Shown here: one piece after another, positions 1 through 16,122 of the stretch
Layout: each line of letters begins with the position of its first letter
Position numbering within the stretch: the first letter of the stretch is position 1
Assembly (NCBI GenBank): GCA_015183035.1
Contig: JACZZP010000004.1
Span: forward strand, 2,356,001 to 2,420,000
DNA from: Meloidogyne chitwoodi
Lineage: Eukaryota; Nematoda; Chromadorea; Rhabditida; Meloidogynidae
Direction of reading: 5' to 3'
Length of the DNA stretch: 64,000 bases
Program-made: the position numbers and the translations under genes
The notes under the pieces: model-generated
Database searches by the model: none
Told to the model about the DNA's origin: nothing
Seen by the model: the letters and a program-made list of their open reading frames with translations, nothing else

Positions 1-597
1 TTTCCTAGTGTTGGAGAAAATTCTCATTTTGTACCAATTGATGCAGAAGATGGAGAAGATAAAAATAATGAAACAGTTGCAAGTGATAAAATTAATAACA
101 AAAATCAATTAATAGAAGACAGTGACTCATTAAAAAAACAAATGCTTGAATTAACCAGGTTATAATTATTTTTTTGGTGTTATTAAATTAACCATAAAGA
201 GGGGGTTGACTGTTCAAGTACAGGTCTATTTATTAATTTAAGTCAAAATACCTGGGTTTACATGTTCCATTAATTTCGTCCTTGCATGTAATTGCTGTCT
301 CAACATGTTCTCATTCATCACATTCTGTTAGATTACTTTCTTCTTTAACTAAAAAATTAAAATTTTTAATTGAAAAAATTATAAATTTTCCTGATATTTT
401 CCTTCTCTTATGTTATAGTTTAAAAAATATCCCGAAATAAAAAAAGCCTCCAAGCTTTAGTACGTTAAAAAAATAAAACCTCATATTTTTTCCTTTTAAG
501 AGAAATTCGGCGTGATTTTGGCGATTTTCAATTGTCCAGATTTTCAAATGATGTGGAGGATTGTCAAAACAAAGTTCTTCAGGATGAAATAATATAA
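1..597 (+). CDS. 3' end of unknown gene, coiled-coil-like C-terminus (partial)
   Basis: Two exons can be joined. The first is open from the window edge to 158 and stops at a GT donor (ACCAG|GT). The second starts at 501 after a TTTTAAG acceptor and ends with TAA at 595-597. The splice keeps the frame (AG|A giving Arg), which supports a real gene end. The visible C-terminus is about 84 residues: an acidic Asn/Asp/Glu-rich stretch, then a charged heptad-like segment (KKQMLELTREIRRDFGDF) suited to a helix or coiled coil. No catalytic motif is visible and I do not recognise the family. The rest of the gene lies left of the window. The 342-base intron is longer than most here. The gene converges tail-to-tail with the WDR7 gene. 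Confidence 0.55.
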
Positions 598-1255
598 AAT
601 CTAAAAAGAAAATTTTTTAAATTATTTTTTGATCTCGCGGGTATATATTTTTAAAAATGAGAAAAAGCTCAAAATATAATTTTGCCCAAAAATTTCTCAA
701 AAAGTACACATACAAATGCTCATTTTTACTATTAAATTATGTTTAAAAAAAAATTTTCAATTTTTTTTTGAAAAATTAATTTTTATAAATAGAAAAATAT
801 TTAAAAATAATTAAATTTTTAAAACATTAAATAAAAAAAAAGAGAATATATAGTATTAATCATTTATTCTAAACCGAGCTTTGTCTTAAGAGTTATAAAT
901 ATTTGCTTTTAAATATTATGTATTTTTATAAAAAATACCTCCGTATAAGAAACAATAAAAAAGACTAGAGATGAGGCAAGAGGGATGTTTCTTATATAAA
1001 GGGAGTTTTTTTACTAGAAGTAAATACTAATATTATAAGAAAAGATAATTTTTATGTATAATGAAGAATTAAAAAAAAAATCAAATTTAGATAAAATTCT
1101 TAAATTGAAATATTTTTTTAATTCTCAATGTATGTAAAAGATAGGAAGTGAATTTTGATATAAAAAAATAAAAGAATGTGGGCATTAAAAAAATAATTTT
1201 TGGAAATTTTTTATAAAAATATAAATTTTCCTTTTTTTTTTTAATTTAAAAAATT
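598..1255. other. AT-rich spacer between convergent genes
   Basis: A+T-rich DNA with long A and T runs between two convergent gene ends. The only structure noted is a weak inverted repeat near 937-1002 (CCTCCGTATAAGAAAC against GTTTCTTATATAAAGGGAG). No open frame or RNA gene is supported. Confidence 0.5.
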
Positions 1256-7828
<6,573 letters not shown>

Positions 7829-8198
7829 AGAGAATTATTGTATTAAAAGCCTGAAATAAATTGAAAAAAAGTAAAAAAATGTAAAAAAAAACGAAAAATG
7901 CAACTAGTAAACAAAGTTGATGTTTTAAGAATTGGTATTATGAAAAATAAAAATACGTAACGCCAAACAAATTTTTAAGCGGAATTTAGCATAATATCCA
8001 AAAATAAAAGTTTTCATAAATTTTTCACAAATCCCAACATGAGATCTCGTGTTTTTTTTGCGTGTTTTTTATTTTTTTTATATGTTTTTATATTTTCTAT
8101 ATGTTATATATGTGTTTTTCCGCTTGCGCTTGGAAAAATTAAAAAAAAAGTTTAAAATTAATATAATGTGAGCAGATAACGTGTTTTTCAATTTTCAG

Positions 8199-9040
8199 CG
8201 TCATCTGCATTCTGGATGAAGCTGATGGTGCGATCGAGTTTTTACGTTTTTTTTAATATTTTTATATTTTGTTTTCTTAAATTAATTTTTAACCAAAATT
8301 TCAGAACAGGATCAACGCAATATGGATGGAGTGCACAGGCCGAAGCGTGGATGAGATGCCATGAGGTTTCTTTGAACTTTTGTTTATTTTATTCTTATGT
8401 TAGGCCGAAGATCAACTTGGACGAAGGATGGAAGGCCAAGGATGGAGATGGTGCCATGAGGTTTTCTTCACTTACCTATTTAGTATTTATCCTTATGTTA
8501 GGCCGATGATCAACCTGTACGATGGATGGAGGGCCAGGGACGTGATGATGCCATGAGGTTTTTTCACTTTGGTTTGCTTTGTATGTACTCTTAGGCCGAT
8601 GCTCAACTTGGACATGGAGCACCCAACTTGAACAAGGGAGCCCTGTCAATGGAGCTTGGTGGTGCACGGTTTTTTAAATTAGGGGGGGGGGGGGGGGGGG
8701 GGGCGTTTTTTTCAGTTGTGTTACGACTACGGCAGATGCTCTACTATGCAGATGTTCGTCTACGGCAGTGGCTACAACTCGACTTCGAGCATCAAACCCT
8801 GGTAATCTTTTAAACTTTATAAAAAATAGAAAATTTTATTTTGAGGCTGTCGACATGGATGGCCATCAACATCGCCGCAAGGATCGTCTACTTGAACAAG
8901 GGAGCACTGTCAATGGATGATGATGGCGTGTTAACGGTGTGGTTTTTTTTTGTTATATTTTTCAAGCTAGATGTCGACTACGGCACTGTTTGGACCGACA
9001 ACAATGGAACGACAATGCTCAAAATGTGCGACGAATCATC
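8199..9040 (+). repeat. Tandem mini-exon-like array, G+C-richer than surroundings
   Basis: Eight short G+C-richer blocks alternate with T-rich spacers, and nearly every block has an AG before it and GT after it: 8199-8237, 8305-8365, 8404-8460, 8502-8557, 8595-8668, 8716-8801, 8846-8936 and 8967-9040. Blocks 3, 4 and 5 start alike (GCCGAAGATCAAC, GCCGATGATCAAC, GCCGATGCTCAAC). Blocks 2, 3 and 4 end alike (GCCATGAG then GTTT). Blocks 5 and 7 share a stretch reading LNKGALSM in one frame. This looks like tandem duplication of an exon plus its intron. Block lengths (39, 61, 57, 56, 74, 86, 91, 74) do not keep one open frame: simple joining meets stops. It may be a decayed gene, a non-coding spliced transcript, or a gene whose edges I have misplaced. 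Confidence 0.5.
8682..8703 (+). repeat. Poly-G tract, 22 G
   Basis: An uninterrupted run of 22 G lies between mini-exon-like blocks 5 and 6. It is striking in DNA this A+T-rich. It could form a G-quadruplex or stall polymerases, and its true length is uncertain because such runs assemble poorly. Confidence 0.9.
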
Positions 9041-9592
9041 GTAAGCTTTAACTTTTATTAAAATTAAAAAAAAATTGCTTAAAATGCGCGCGCCTCTCCA
9101 CCCTTCTTTCTTTTGTTTGTCTATTTTTTGTCCTTGTCCATTTTTTTATTATTTTTTAAAATGTTTTAAACTTGATGAATTCTGATTGATGTTCTTCAAG
9201 AATCACTGCTGTTCTTCATTATTTGGTCAAGGTTTTTATAATTTAAAGTAAAACAATTGTTAAATGTAGGACAACGTGAGCCAACTGGAATTTTTCATGA
9301 TTGCTAGTTGGACTTTACACCATTTTTTATTAAAAATTTAAATTTTTGGCGTTCTGTTTTATCAAATCACGGCGGGTTAAACGGGAAATTGGGGTATGCG
9401 AAAATAGCGTTGTAAAACCATAGAGACATTATACACAACGCGCGTTCATTTTAAATAATGTCGGTTCATCGCAGCTAGCATCTCGCCTGGCAGTTTCAAC
9501 ACTAAAAAGCCAAATTTGAATGCCCCAACAGCGAGATCATTAATAATTTATTTATTTTAATCTAAAATAACGAAAGAAATATTAAAATAAAA
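9041..9592. other. Spacer downstream of the mini-exon array
   Basis: No gene is supported here. The stretch is less A+T-rich around 9080-9110 and holds the left copy of a 22-base inverted repeat at 9368-9389, described separately. Confidence 0.4.
9368..9389 (+). repeat. Left copy of 22-bp inverted repeat flanking the TQT-motif gene
   Basis: Contains CGGCGGGTTAAACGGGAA. Its reverse complement recurs at 11556-11577 with one mismatch in 22 bases (C/T). The pair encloses the whole minus-strand gene at 9593-11285. Confidence 0.7.
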
Positions 9593-11285
9593 TCAATAAA
9601 TTTTTTTCATCGTTCCTCTATCATTAAGTCTATTAAGGAGAGTCTGATGTTGAGCTAGCTTTTCTGTTGTTCTATCTACATCGCCGGTGTTGCAATATTG
9701 AACAGCCTAAAGTAGTAAACAGTCAAAATTTGAAAATTAGGCAATCCTTAACAATTGGGGCTCCACCTCAAATATTCGCAGTGGCATAGTAAAAATGTGT
9801 TTTTAGGGGTTATCGAGGTCGCTGATTACGAATTTGATCTTATCACAAATCCTTATCATTTTATCACTAATTTTAAAAATCAAAGATTTTATCATGGATA
9901 CTTTCCAAATTACTCTGCTTATTAATAAAAAAGAATCTGCCATTAAATTTTTACAACAACGTAACATTTTACATTGTACCCCCACTATGCCCAGCATGTA
10001 ATCAGCAAATGAGCGAAAATCTTGATAAAATCTTTGATTTTTAAAATTAGTGATAAAATGATAAGGATTTGTGATAAGATCAAATTCGTAATCAGCGACC
10101 TCGATAACCCCTAAAAACACATTTTTACTATGCCACTGCGAATATTTGAGGTGGAGCCCCAATTGTTAAGGATTGCCGAAAATTAAAACTTACAAGATGA
10201 TTATAAAGCGAATGCAAATGTTCAATCCCTTGTTCGGATATCCAGCTCCACCAACCGTTTTTTCAGCAAATTCAGTTGCGAGCACAAAGCATATGAAGCT
10301 TTGGTGTGGGTTTGAAAATTTTCAATTGACCAGAGGCGAGACGTGCACGAAAATTTAAGTTCTCAAATCTTGCACGAAGTTCCTAAATTTTATTTTTGAA
10401 TCTAAACATAAAAAATAAACCTGTATATCATTATAGAGATTTTTTGTTGCCTTTTTAAGATTCTCGACTTCGTTTTGGTCTAGAAATGAGGCGTCTGCCA
10501 ATCTATAAATCTCAGCCATTGTTTCCAACATTCTACAAAGAATAACAGAAGATTGAGTTGGTGGAAGTATTGTTTTGAGTTCTTCTCTTGTTTGTCCCGT
10601 AATAAGACGATGGAGTGCAGCACCTAAAAAATTCTCTAAATATATTAAAAAAATTAAAAACCAGTAAAGTTTTTTTTTCGAGGATCCATTTTGGCATGAG
10701 CATTGTTTAAAATCTTTTCAATTGATCTTCCAGAATGTTGACAGTAATCATTAATTGCATCAATTATTCGTTGAGATATTCCTTGTAGCAGATGGAAGCT
10801 TGGAGGAATAATTTGAGATGCAGGAATATATCTGATTGAAGAAATTCAGGATAAGTTTGTGTTTCCTTGCTTCTCTGATTCGTTATAGTCTGAATAGCCA
10901 CATTTTTTCCTTTACTTTCTGTTTGTGTACCAACAGATCTCAATTGAGGAAATGTTTGTGTCTGAGTACAAACACTTTTCATTCGAGGAAGTGTTTGCGT
11001 CCTGATTGATTTCATTTGAGGGATTGTCTGAATACCAACATCCTTGGTTTTGCTACAAGTTTCACTGGAACTTTCTTCAGAACATGTTTGAACTAAATTA
11101 AAATTAAAAGATTATAAAAAAAAAACCAAAAAAACCTCTTGATCCTTTGTTCTGTTTACTTGCTTCCATTCTATATTTATTTGCTTTAGATAATTTTGAA
11201 ACATTTTTTGTTGTTTCTCTTGTTGTTTGATCCATCGGATATTAATAGCGTCGAGTTTTCGCTTAGAAAATGATCTAGTTTTCAT
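9593..11285 (-). CDS. Unrecognised protein with repeated TQT/IQT motifs
   Basis: The start at 11285-11283 (MKTRSFSKRKLDAINI) opens a basic, Gln-rich helical N-terminus. The next exon holds six motifs of the form IQT or TQT spaced about every ten residues: VGIQT, IRTQT, VCTQTQT, VGTQT, VAIQT, KETQT. This spacing is typical of multivalent binding sites for dynein light chain LC8, so an LC8 partner is my inference. Downstream exons are helical (ending in LLNRLNDRGTMKKIY, TGA at 9593-9595). Two places do not join in one frame: after KETQTYPEFLQ (about 10840) and in the exon at about 10194-10375, where successive parts are open in different frames. Missed introns, sequence errors or early decay could explain this. 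The final intron, 9707-10193, contains a MITE. The gene is divergent from eIF3a. Confidence 0.5.
9732..10185. mobile_element. MITE-type fold-back element with 8-bp target duplication
   Basis: The element spans 9740-10177. Its 155-bp arms (9740-9894 and 10023-10177) look identical base for base as reverse complements, ending GGCAATCC...GGATTGCC, around a 128-bp centre. Direct copies of GAAAATTA sit on both sides (9732-9739 and 10178-10185), a perfect 8-bp target-site duplication, the length typical of hAT-type transposons. It has no transposase, so it is non-autonomous. It lies wholly inside an intron (9707-10193). Removing it and one duplication copy leaves about 41 bases, a normal intron size here. 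Identical arms suggest a recent insertion. Confidence 0.9.
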
Positions 11286-11785
11286 CTAAACTTAAAGAAA
11301 TTCATTGTGTATTAACTTTTGTAAAAGTGTATAAAAATAAACAAAAATTTTTTATTAGAATCTTAAAACAATAATCTATGAAATTGTAGAGCGGATTTTA
11401 AATAGTATGAAAAGTTTTCGAAATATAGGGTTTCAAAAGTCAAAACCTCAAAACGGAAACGAGAGTAATGTTTAAAATGAGAGATTAAATAAATGAAAGA
11501 GAGGAAAAATGAGAGAGTGTGGTAAGAAATTTCCAATTGAAAGCGAGACGGTTAGATTTCCCATTTAACCCGCCGTGTCAAATCAATATTGCAAAAAATA
11601 GTATAACGAGAGAAACAGAGTATTCTGTCTTTGCTTCCATTTGAGTTTTGTCACATATTTATTTATTTATATACGCTGCTATTTTTACTCACATTTTTTG
11701 TTTTCGCGATTGATTTCTCGAGTTTTTTTGTAATCTAATGTTAATCTACATTTGTTTTCAATTTGTAGAATATATAATTTAAAAA
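11286..11785. promoter_or_regulatory. Shared upstream region of divergent genes (TQT-motif gene and eIF3a)
   Basis: About 500 bases between two divergent starts, so it must hold both promoters. Just before the eIF3a ATG an acceptor (CAATTTGTAG) ends at 11768, 17 bases upstream, which suits spliced-leader addition. It also contains the right copy of the 22-bp inverted repeat. No TATA-like motif is convincing in such A+T-rich DNA. Confidence 0.45.
11556..11577 (-). repeat. Right copy of 22-bp inverted repeat flanking the TQT-motif gene
   Basis: Reverse complement of 9368-9389 with one mismatch. It lies in the shared upstream region of the TQT-motif gene and eIF3a, so it could be a regulatory element or the end of an old element. 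Confidence 0.7.
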
Positions 11786-14700
11786 ATGAGATCAAACTAT
11801 CAAAGTCATAAACCTGAGGCGGCTTTACAAAGAGCTCATGAATTTATTTCTGTTGGAAAACAAAAAGATGCTCTTCAATCTCTGCATGATTTAATCAAGG
11901 TTTTTTTTATTTAAATGTGTACGTTTCGGACTTTATTTGGAGGAGGTGTTGTTTGTTTTGGACTAATGTGTGCAAGTTGCTTGACTAATTTCCTTTGTTT
12001 CATTATCGACAAACGAGGATAATTCTTCACTCGAAAAACTGTCGATTATGGGTAGAAGAAAGAAACCATACATTGTCTGTTCGTCAAGATTATTTCTATG
12101 ATCACTTCCTCTTTGTCTAAATTAAATCAAAACAAAATATCTAGTATACCGCATTTTCTTTTATAGGATTATCCATTTAATTTCAAATATATTTTTATTT
12201 TATAAAGGGTCGACGTCAAAAACAATGGTCTCAGATTTATGAGCAAATTATGTTGAAATATGTTGAACTTTGTGTTTACCTTCGTAATTCTTCTATGGCA
12301 AAGGATGGTCTTTATCAATATAAATTATTAACGCAACAGGTTTAAACTTTTTATTGAATGATTCATTTAATTAATAGGTGGCTGTGAAATCGCTTGAAAC
12401 TGTTATTGAAACATTTCTTTCTCTTGCTGAACAAAAGACACTGGATGCTCAAAAGTCTTCTATTGAGAAGATTGAAGAAATTGATGATCTTGATGTTGCT
12501 GATGCTCCAGAAAAGTATATTTTATCAAATTCTCTCCTTGTGAATTAAAAACTTAGAAAAATGTTTTAAATCATAGTTTGTTATTGTCGTTTGTCTCTGG
12601 TGCTGTTCCTCAAGATCGTATGGATAGAACGGTTCTAAGTCCTTGGCTTCGTTTTCAATGGGATACTTTTCGTAATTGTCTTGATTTATTGCGAAATAAC
12701 GTTTATGTCGAACAAATTTATCATCAAATTGTCCGTCAATCTTTTGCTTTTTGTCTTCAATATCAACGCCGAAATGAATTCCGCAAATTATCTGATATGC
12801 TACGGTTTGTGCAAACAAATAAATTTAGAAATTTCAATGTTTTTAAGACTTCATCTTTCTCAAGTTCAAAAGGCCCAACTTGCTCAATCAATTCCCACTC
12901 ACGCGTATACTTTTCGATACTAAATTTTGCTATTCAACTTTTAGTATTAAATTGACAAATATTGAATCATTAACTCTTATGTTGGAAACAAGACTTTGTC
13001 AATTGGATACTGCTATAAATATGGAATTGTGGCAAGAAGCTTATAAGAGCGCTGAAGGTTTTTTCTAAATCTTTTTCTTTAAATTAAAACATTTAGATCT
13101 TCATAATTTGATGCAAATCGGAAAAGATAAAGATAAGAAAATTGTTAAACCAGCTAGTTACGTAAACTATTATGATAAGGTTTATTTATATAAAAATTTT
13201 CATTGCATAAATTTTATCATTTTAGATTGCTTTAGTCTTTTGGAAGGGTGGAAATACACTTTTTCATGCTGCTTCTCTTTTACAAAAATTTATTATTTAT
13301 AAGGATATGAAAAAACAATTTACTGGTGAAGAAGCTAGTGATCAAGCTACGCGTGTTCTTTTAGCAACTCTTAGCATTCCTGATGGGGCCGAAAATCCTT
13401 CTATTTTAACTAAACATTTGGATATTGAGGAACAACATGCTGCGAATACTCGGTAAATTAAGTCCTTTTTAACAAATTTTTTCTTTTATCGATGTTTCTA
13501 ACTCTAAACTTAAAAATATATTTAGTATACTCTCTGCTCTTTTACGAATGTCTGTTATTCCAACTCGAAATGGTATTTTAAAGGAGATTGCACGTTTAAA
13601 CATTCCTGAGATTTCTGCGCCTGAGGCATACAATTTATACAAATGCATTGAAACCGATTTTGATCCTTTCCGTATCGCCACTGATGTGCAGAAAATGCTT
13701 TTAGAACTTGATAAATTGGAAAATTGTGAATATAGTCAATACTCTGATTCAATTAAACAAACTGTTGCGGCAAAAGTTTTGAGACAGGTTTTTCTTCTAT
13801 TTGAATTTAATTTTTATATTTTGTCGTAATGCTGTTTTTTTTACTACATACCTATTTTTCTTTTGAATTTGGTTTTTCTTTTTATATTAGATTTCATCGC
13901 TTTTTGAATCAATACAACTTGAACGTCTTTCTACAATTATTCCATTCTACGATCAAATGCAGTTGGAACAGTTTCTTGTTGATATTTGCAAACAGCACTC
14001 TGTTTCAGCACACATTGATCATCGTCAAAATTGTGTTTATTTTGGACCAGTAGATTCTATTTTGGCAAGTGAGCTTGAAAGTGGAAATGGAAGTGTTTCT
14101 GAGGTTTCTTTCTTTTTTAGAATTTTCTATTGTTATACATACACTTTTTTAGATTGCAAAAATAAAGATGCATGTTTCATCAATTTATTCACGTTTACAT
14201 GAAGTTTATCTCGATGTCGATCCGAGTTCAATTAAAGATCTTCAGAATAAGGTTATTTACTCTATTTTTTTATAAACATTCATAAGATGAAACAAGATAG
14301 ATTTCGTTATTTAACAATAATAAATAACTTAATTTCTTTAGTTGGCTCGTCAAATTAAAATTTATCTAAACCATAAAGATGGAGATTTTGAGCGTATACT
14401 TTCACGTCGCAAAAAAATCGAACATTATAAGGAGAATACCGAACAAATGAAACAAGAAAAACTTCTTCAAGCCCAGGCATTAGCTAATAAACTAGAAGAA
14501 AAACGTCGAACTGAAGAGTACAAAAAATTATTGGAAGAGAATAAAGAAAATGAACAACGTCGAAAACTAGCAGAACAGGTATAATTTAATATAAGTTTGG
14601 ACTTAATATAGTCCAAATAAAAATTTTTTAGGAAGAAATTAAACGACAAGTAGCTTCAGAACGTTTGAAAAAACACAAATCTCATCCATTATACGAGACA

Positions 14701-15591
14701 TTACTTAAGGAATTTGGAGAGGAAGAACTTGAAAGAATGGATTTGGAGCAATTTATTAATCAAAAAGTTATTTAAATATACATATATATAATATTTATAT
14801 TTTTTAAGCGTATTCTTTTGGAAAAAGAGAGAAAGGATCAACATAACAAAATGCTACAACAAGAAAAAAAATATGATCATAGCGTTCGTGCATTTCATTT
14901 TGAAGAAATGTTGGTTTGGAAGAATTTATCTGAAAATAAGCAGGCTTCTGCTTTCGAATTATTTGACGCTTATGAGACAAGAAGAATTGATGAAGAAATG
15001 TTTGTTTGTTTTTTTCCTTTAATTATTATATAGAAGAATATGTGTTTTTATTCTTTTCAATTTTTTTAATATGATTTATATTATTTTTTCTGAATTATTT
15101 ATTAATTTTTTTAAGAGAAGCTCGTGAAAAATCACTCGTAACTTTTCAACTTTTAACAACAGTTAAAGAAGATGCTATTAAATTTATGCGTACTACAATT
15201 CAATCACATGCGGAAGAATTAAAGGCTCATAAAGAACATTGGCAGAAAAAGGTAGAATCAGTTCGTGAGGAAGCAATTAAACAACTGGCAATGGAAAAAA
15301 TGAAAAAGTGGCAGGTTGATGTGGAACGTCAAAAACGTTTGAATGAAGAACAACGACGAAAAGAAGAACAAGAAGTAGAAGAGAAGAAGAAAAAAGAAGA
15401 AGAAGAGAAGAAGAAAAAAGAAGAAGAAGAGAAGAAGAAAAAAGAAAAAGAAGAAAAAAAAGAAAAAAGAACCACCAACTTCACCACAACAACAAAATCG
15501 ACAGCAAGAACCTCCAAAGCAACAACAATTACAAGATCAGCAGCCTAAAAAGGGCAAATATGTGCCACCTCGATTTCGCAAAGATGACTAA
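11786..15591 (+). CDS. egl-45: Translation initiation factor eIF3 subunit A
   Basis: The start matches eIF3a closely: after ATG at 11786 come [18 protein letters not shown] and [11 protein letters not shown]. Later exons give the [40 protein letters not shown] and [19 protein letters not shown] segments of the helical N-terminal half that includes the PCI region. The C-terminal half is a long Lys/Glu/Arg helix (about 14342-15470) ending in a Gln/Pro tail and [11 protein letters not shown], stop at 15589-15591. eIF3a is a scaffold of the eIF3 complex, bridging the 40S subunit and mRNA. The Lys/Glu-rich repeat and the tail are in different frames: the exon frame runs off into a Thr-rich ending at 15548, while the conserved tail needs a shift within the A runs near 15440-15470. 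A homopolymer error or a real indel could cause this. Symbol follows C. elegans. Confidence 0.9.
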
Positions 15592-16122
15592 AAAAATAAA
15601 TAAAATGGAAAATATATAAAAAGTTTTTGTTTTTATTGTTAAAAAAATTATCGTATAAAATATAATTATTATTTTATTTTTTTATATAATTATATGTTAT
15701 TTTACATATCTTCTCTTTTTATTTTGTTAGAGAAGATAGATTAATTTTTTTTATTTCATTTATATTTCAATTTTTTATCTTTAAGGGAAGCCTTTAAGGA
15801 TTATTGACTAATTAATCCATTACTACTACTAATATATTTGCTTTTAATATTATTGTTTGGCACAAATATAATATACATCATACTTTTTCTTAACGTGTTA
15901 GGTATGTTAATTTTTATTATAATTTTTTTAATTTTATTATGCATAATTGTTCTAATTTTGTGTTTTTTTAGTATTTTTTGTCATCATTATGTTCTGCTAC
16001 ACTTTTATAATATTTTTTGTTCTCATTTATTTTATTGACTTTTTAAGACAAAATTTGGTAGGTCTCAATTTCTTTTTTTAATTTAAATATTATTATTTTT
16101 TTAATTTGAAAAGGTTAATTCA
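15592..16122. other. Spacer between eIF3a and insulin receptor
   Basis: T-rich DNA. A hydrophobic open stretch at 15838-16038 could hide a signal-peptide exon of the receptor, but T-rich DNA encodes Phe/Leu/Ile by chance, so I do not call it. Confidence 0.35.

Noticed and set aside
9803..10162. 119-codon minus-strand open frame
   Set aside because: It lies inside the fold-back MITE and spans its two arms; no transposase or other motif is present.
12525..12818. 97-codon minus-strand open frame
   Set aside because: Antisense of a conserved eIF3a exon.
15329..15517. Minus-strand frame rich in Ser/Phe
   Set aside because: It is only the antisense of the eIF3a Lys/Glu repeat.
15838..16038. Possible signal-peptide exon of the insulin receptor
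   Set aside because: Hydrophobic, but composition alone explains it; no in-phase junction to 16123 could be shown.
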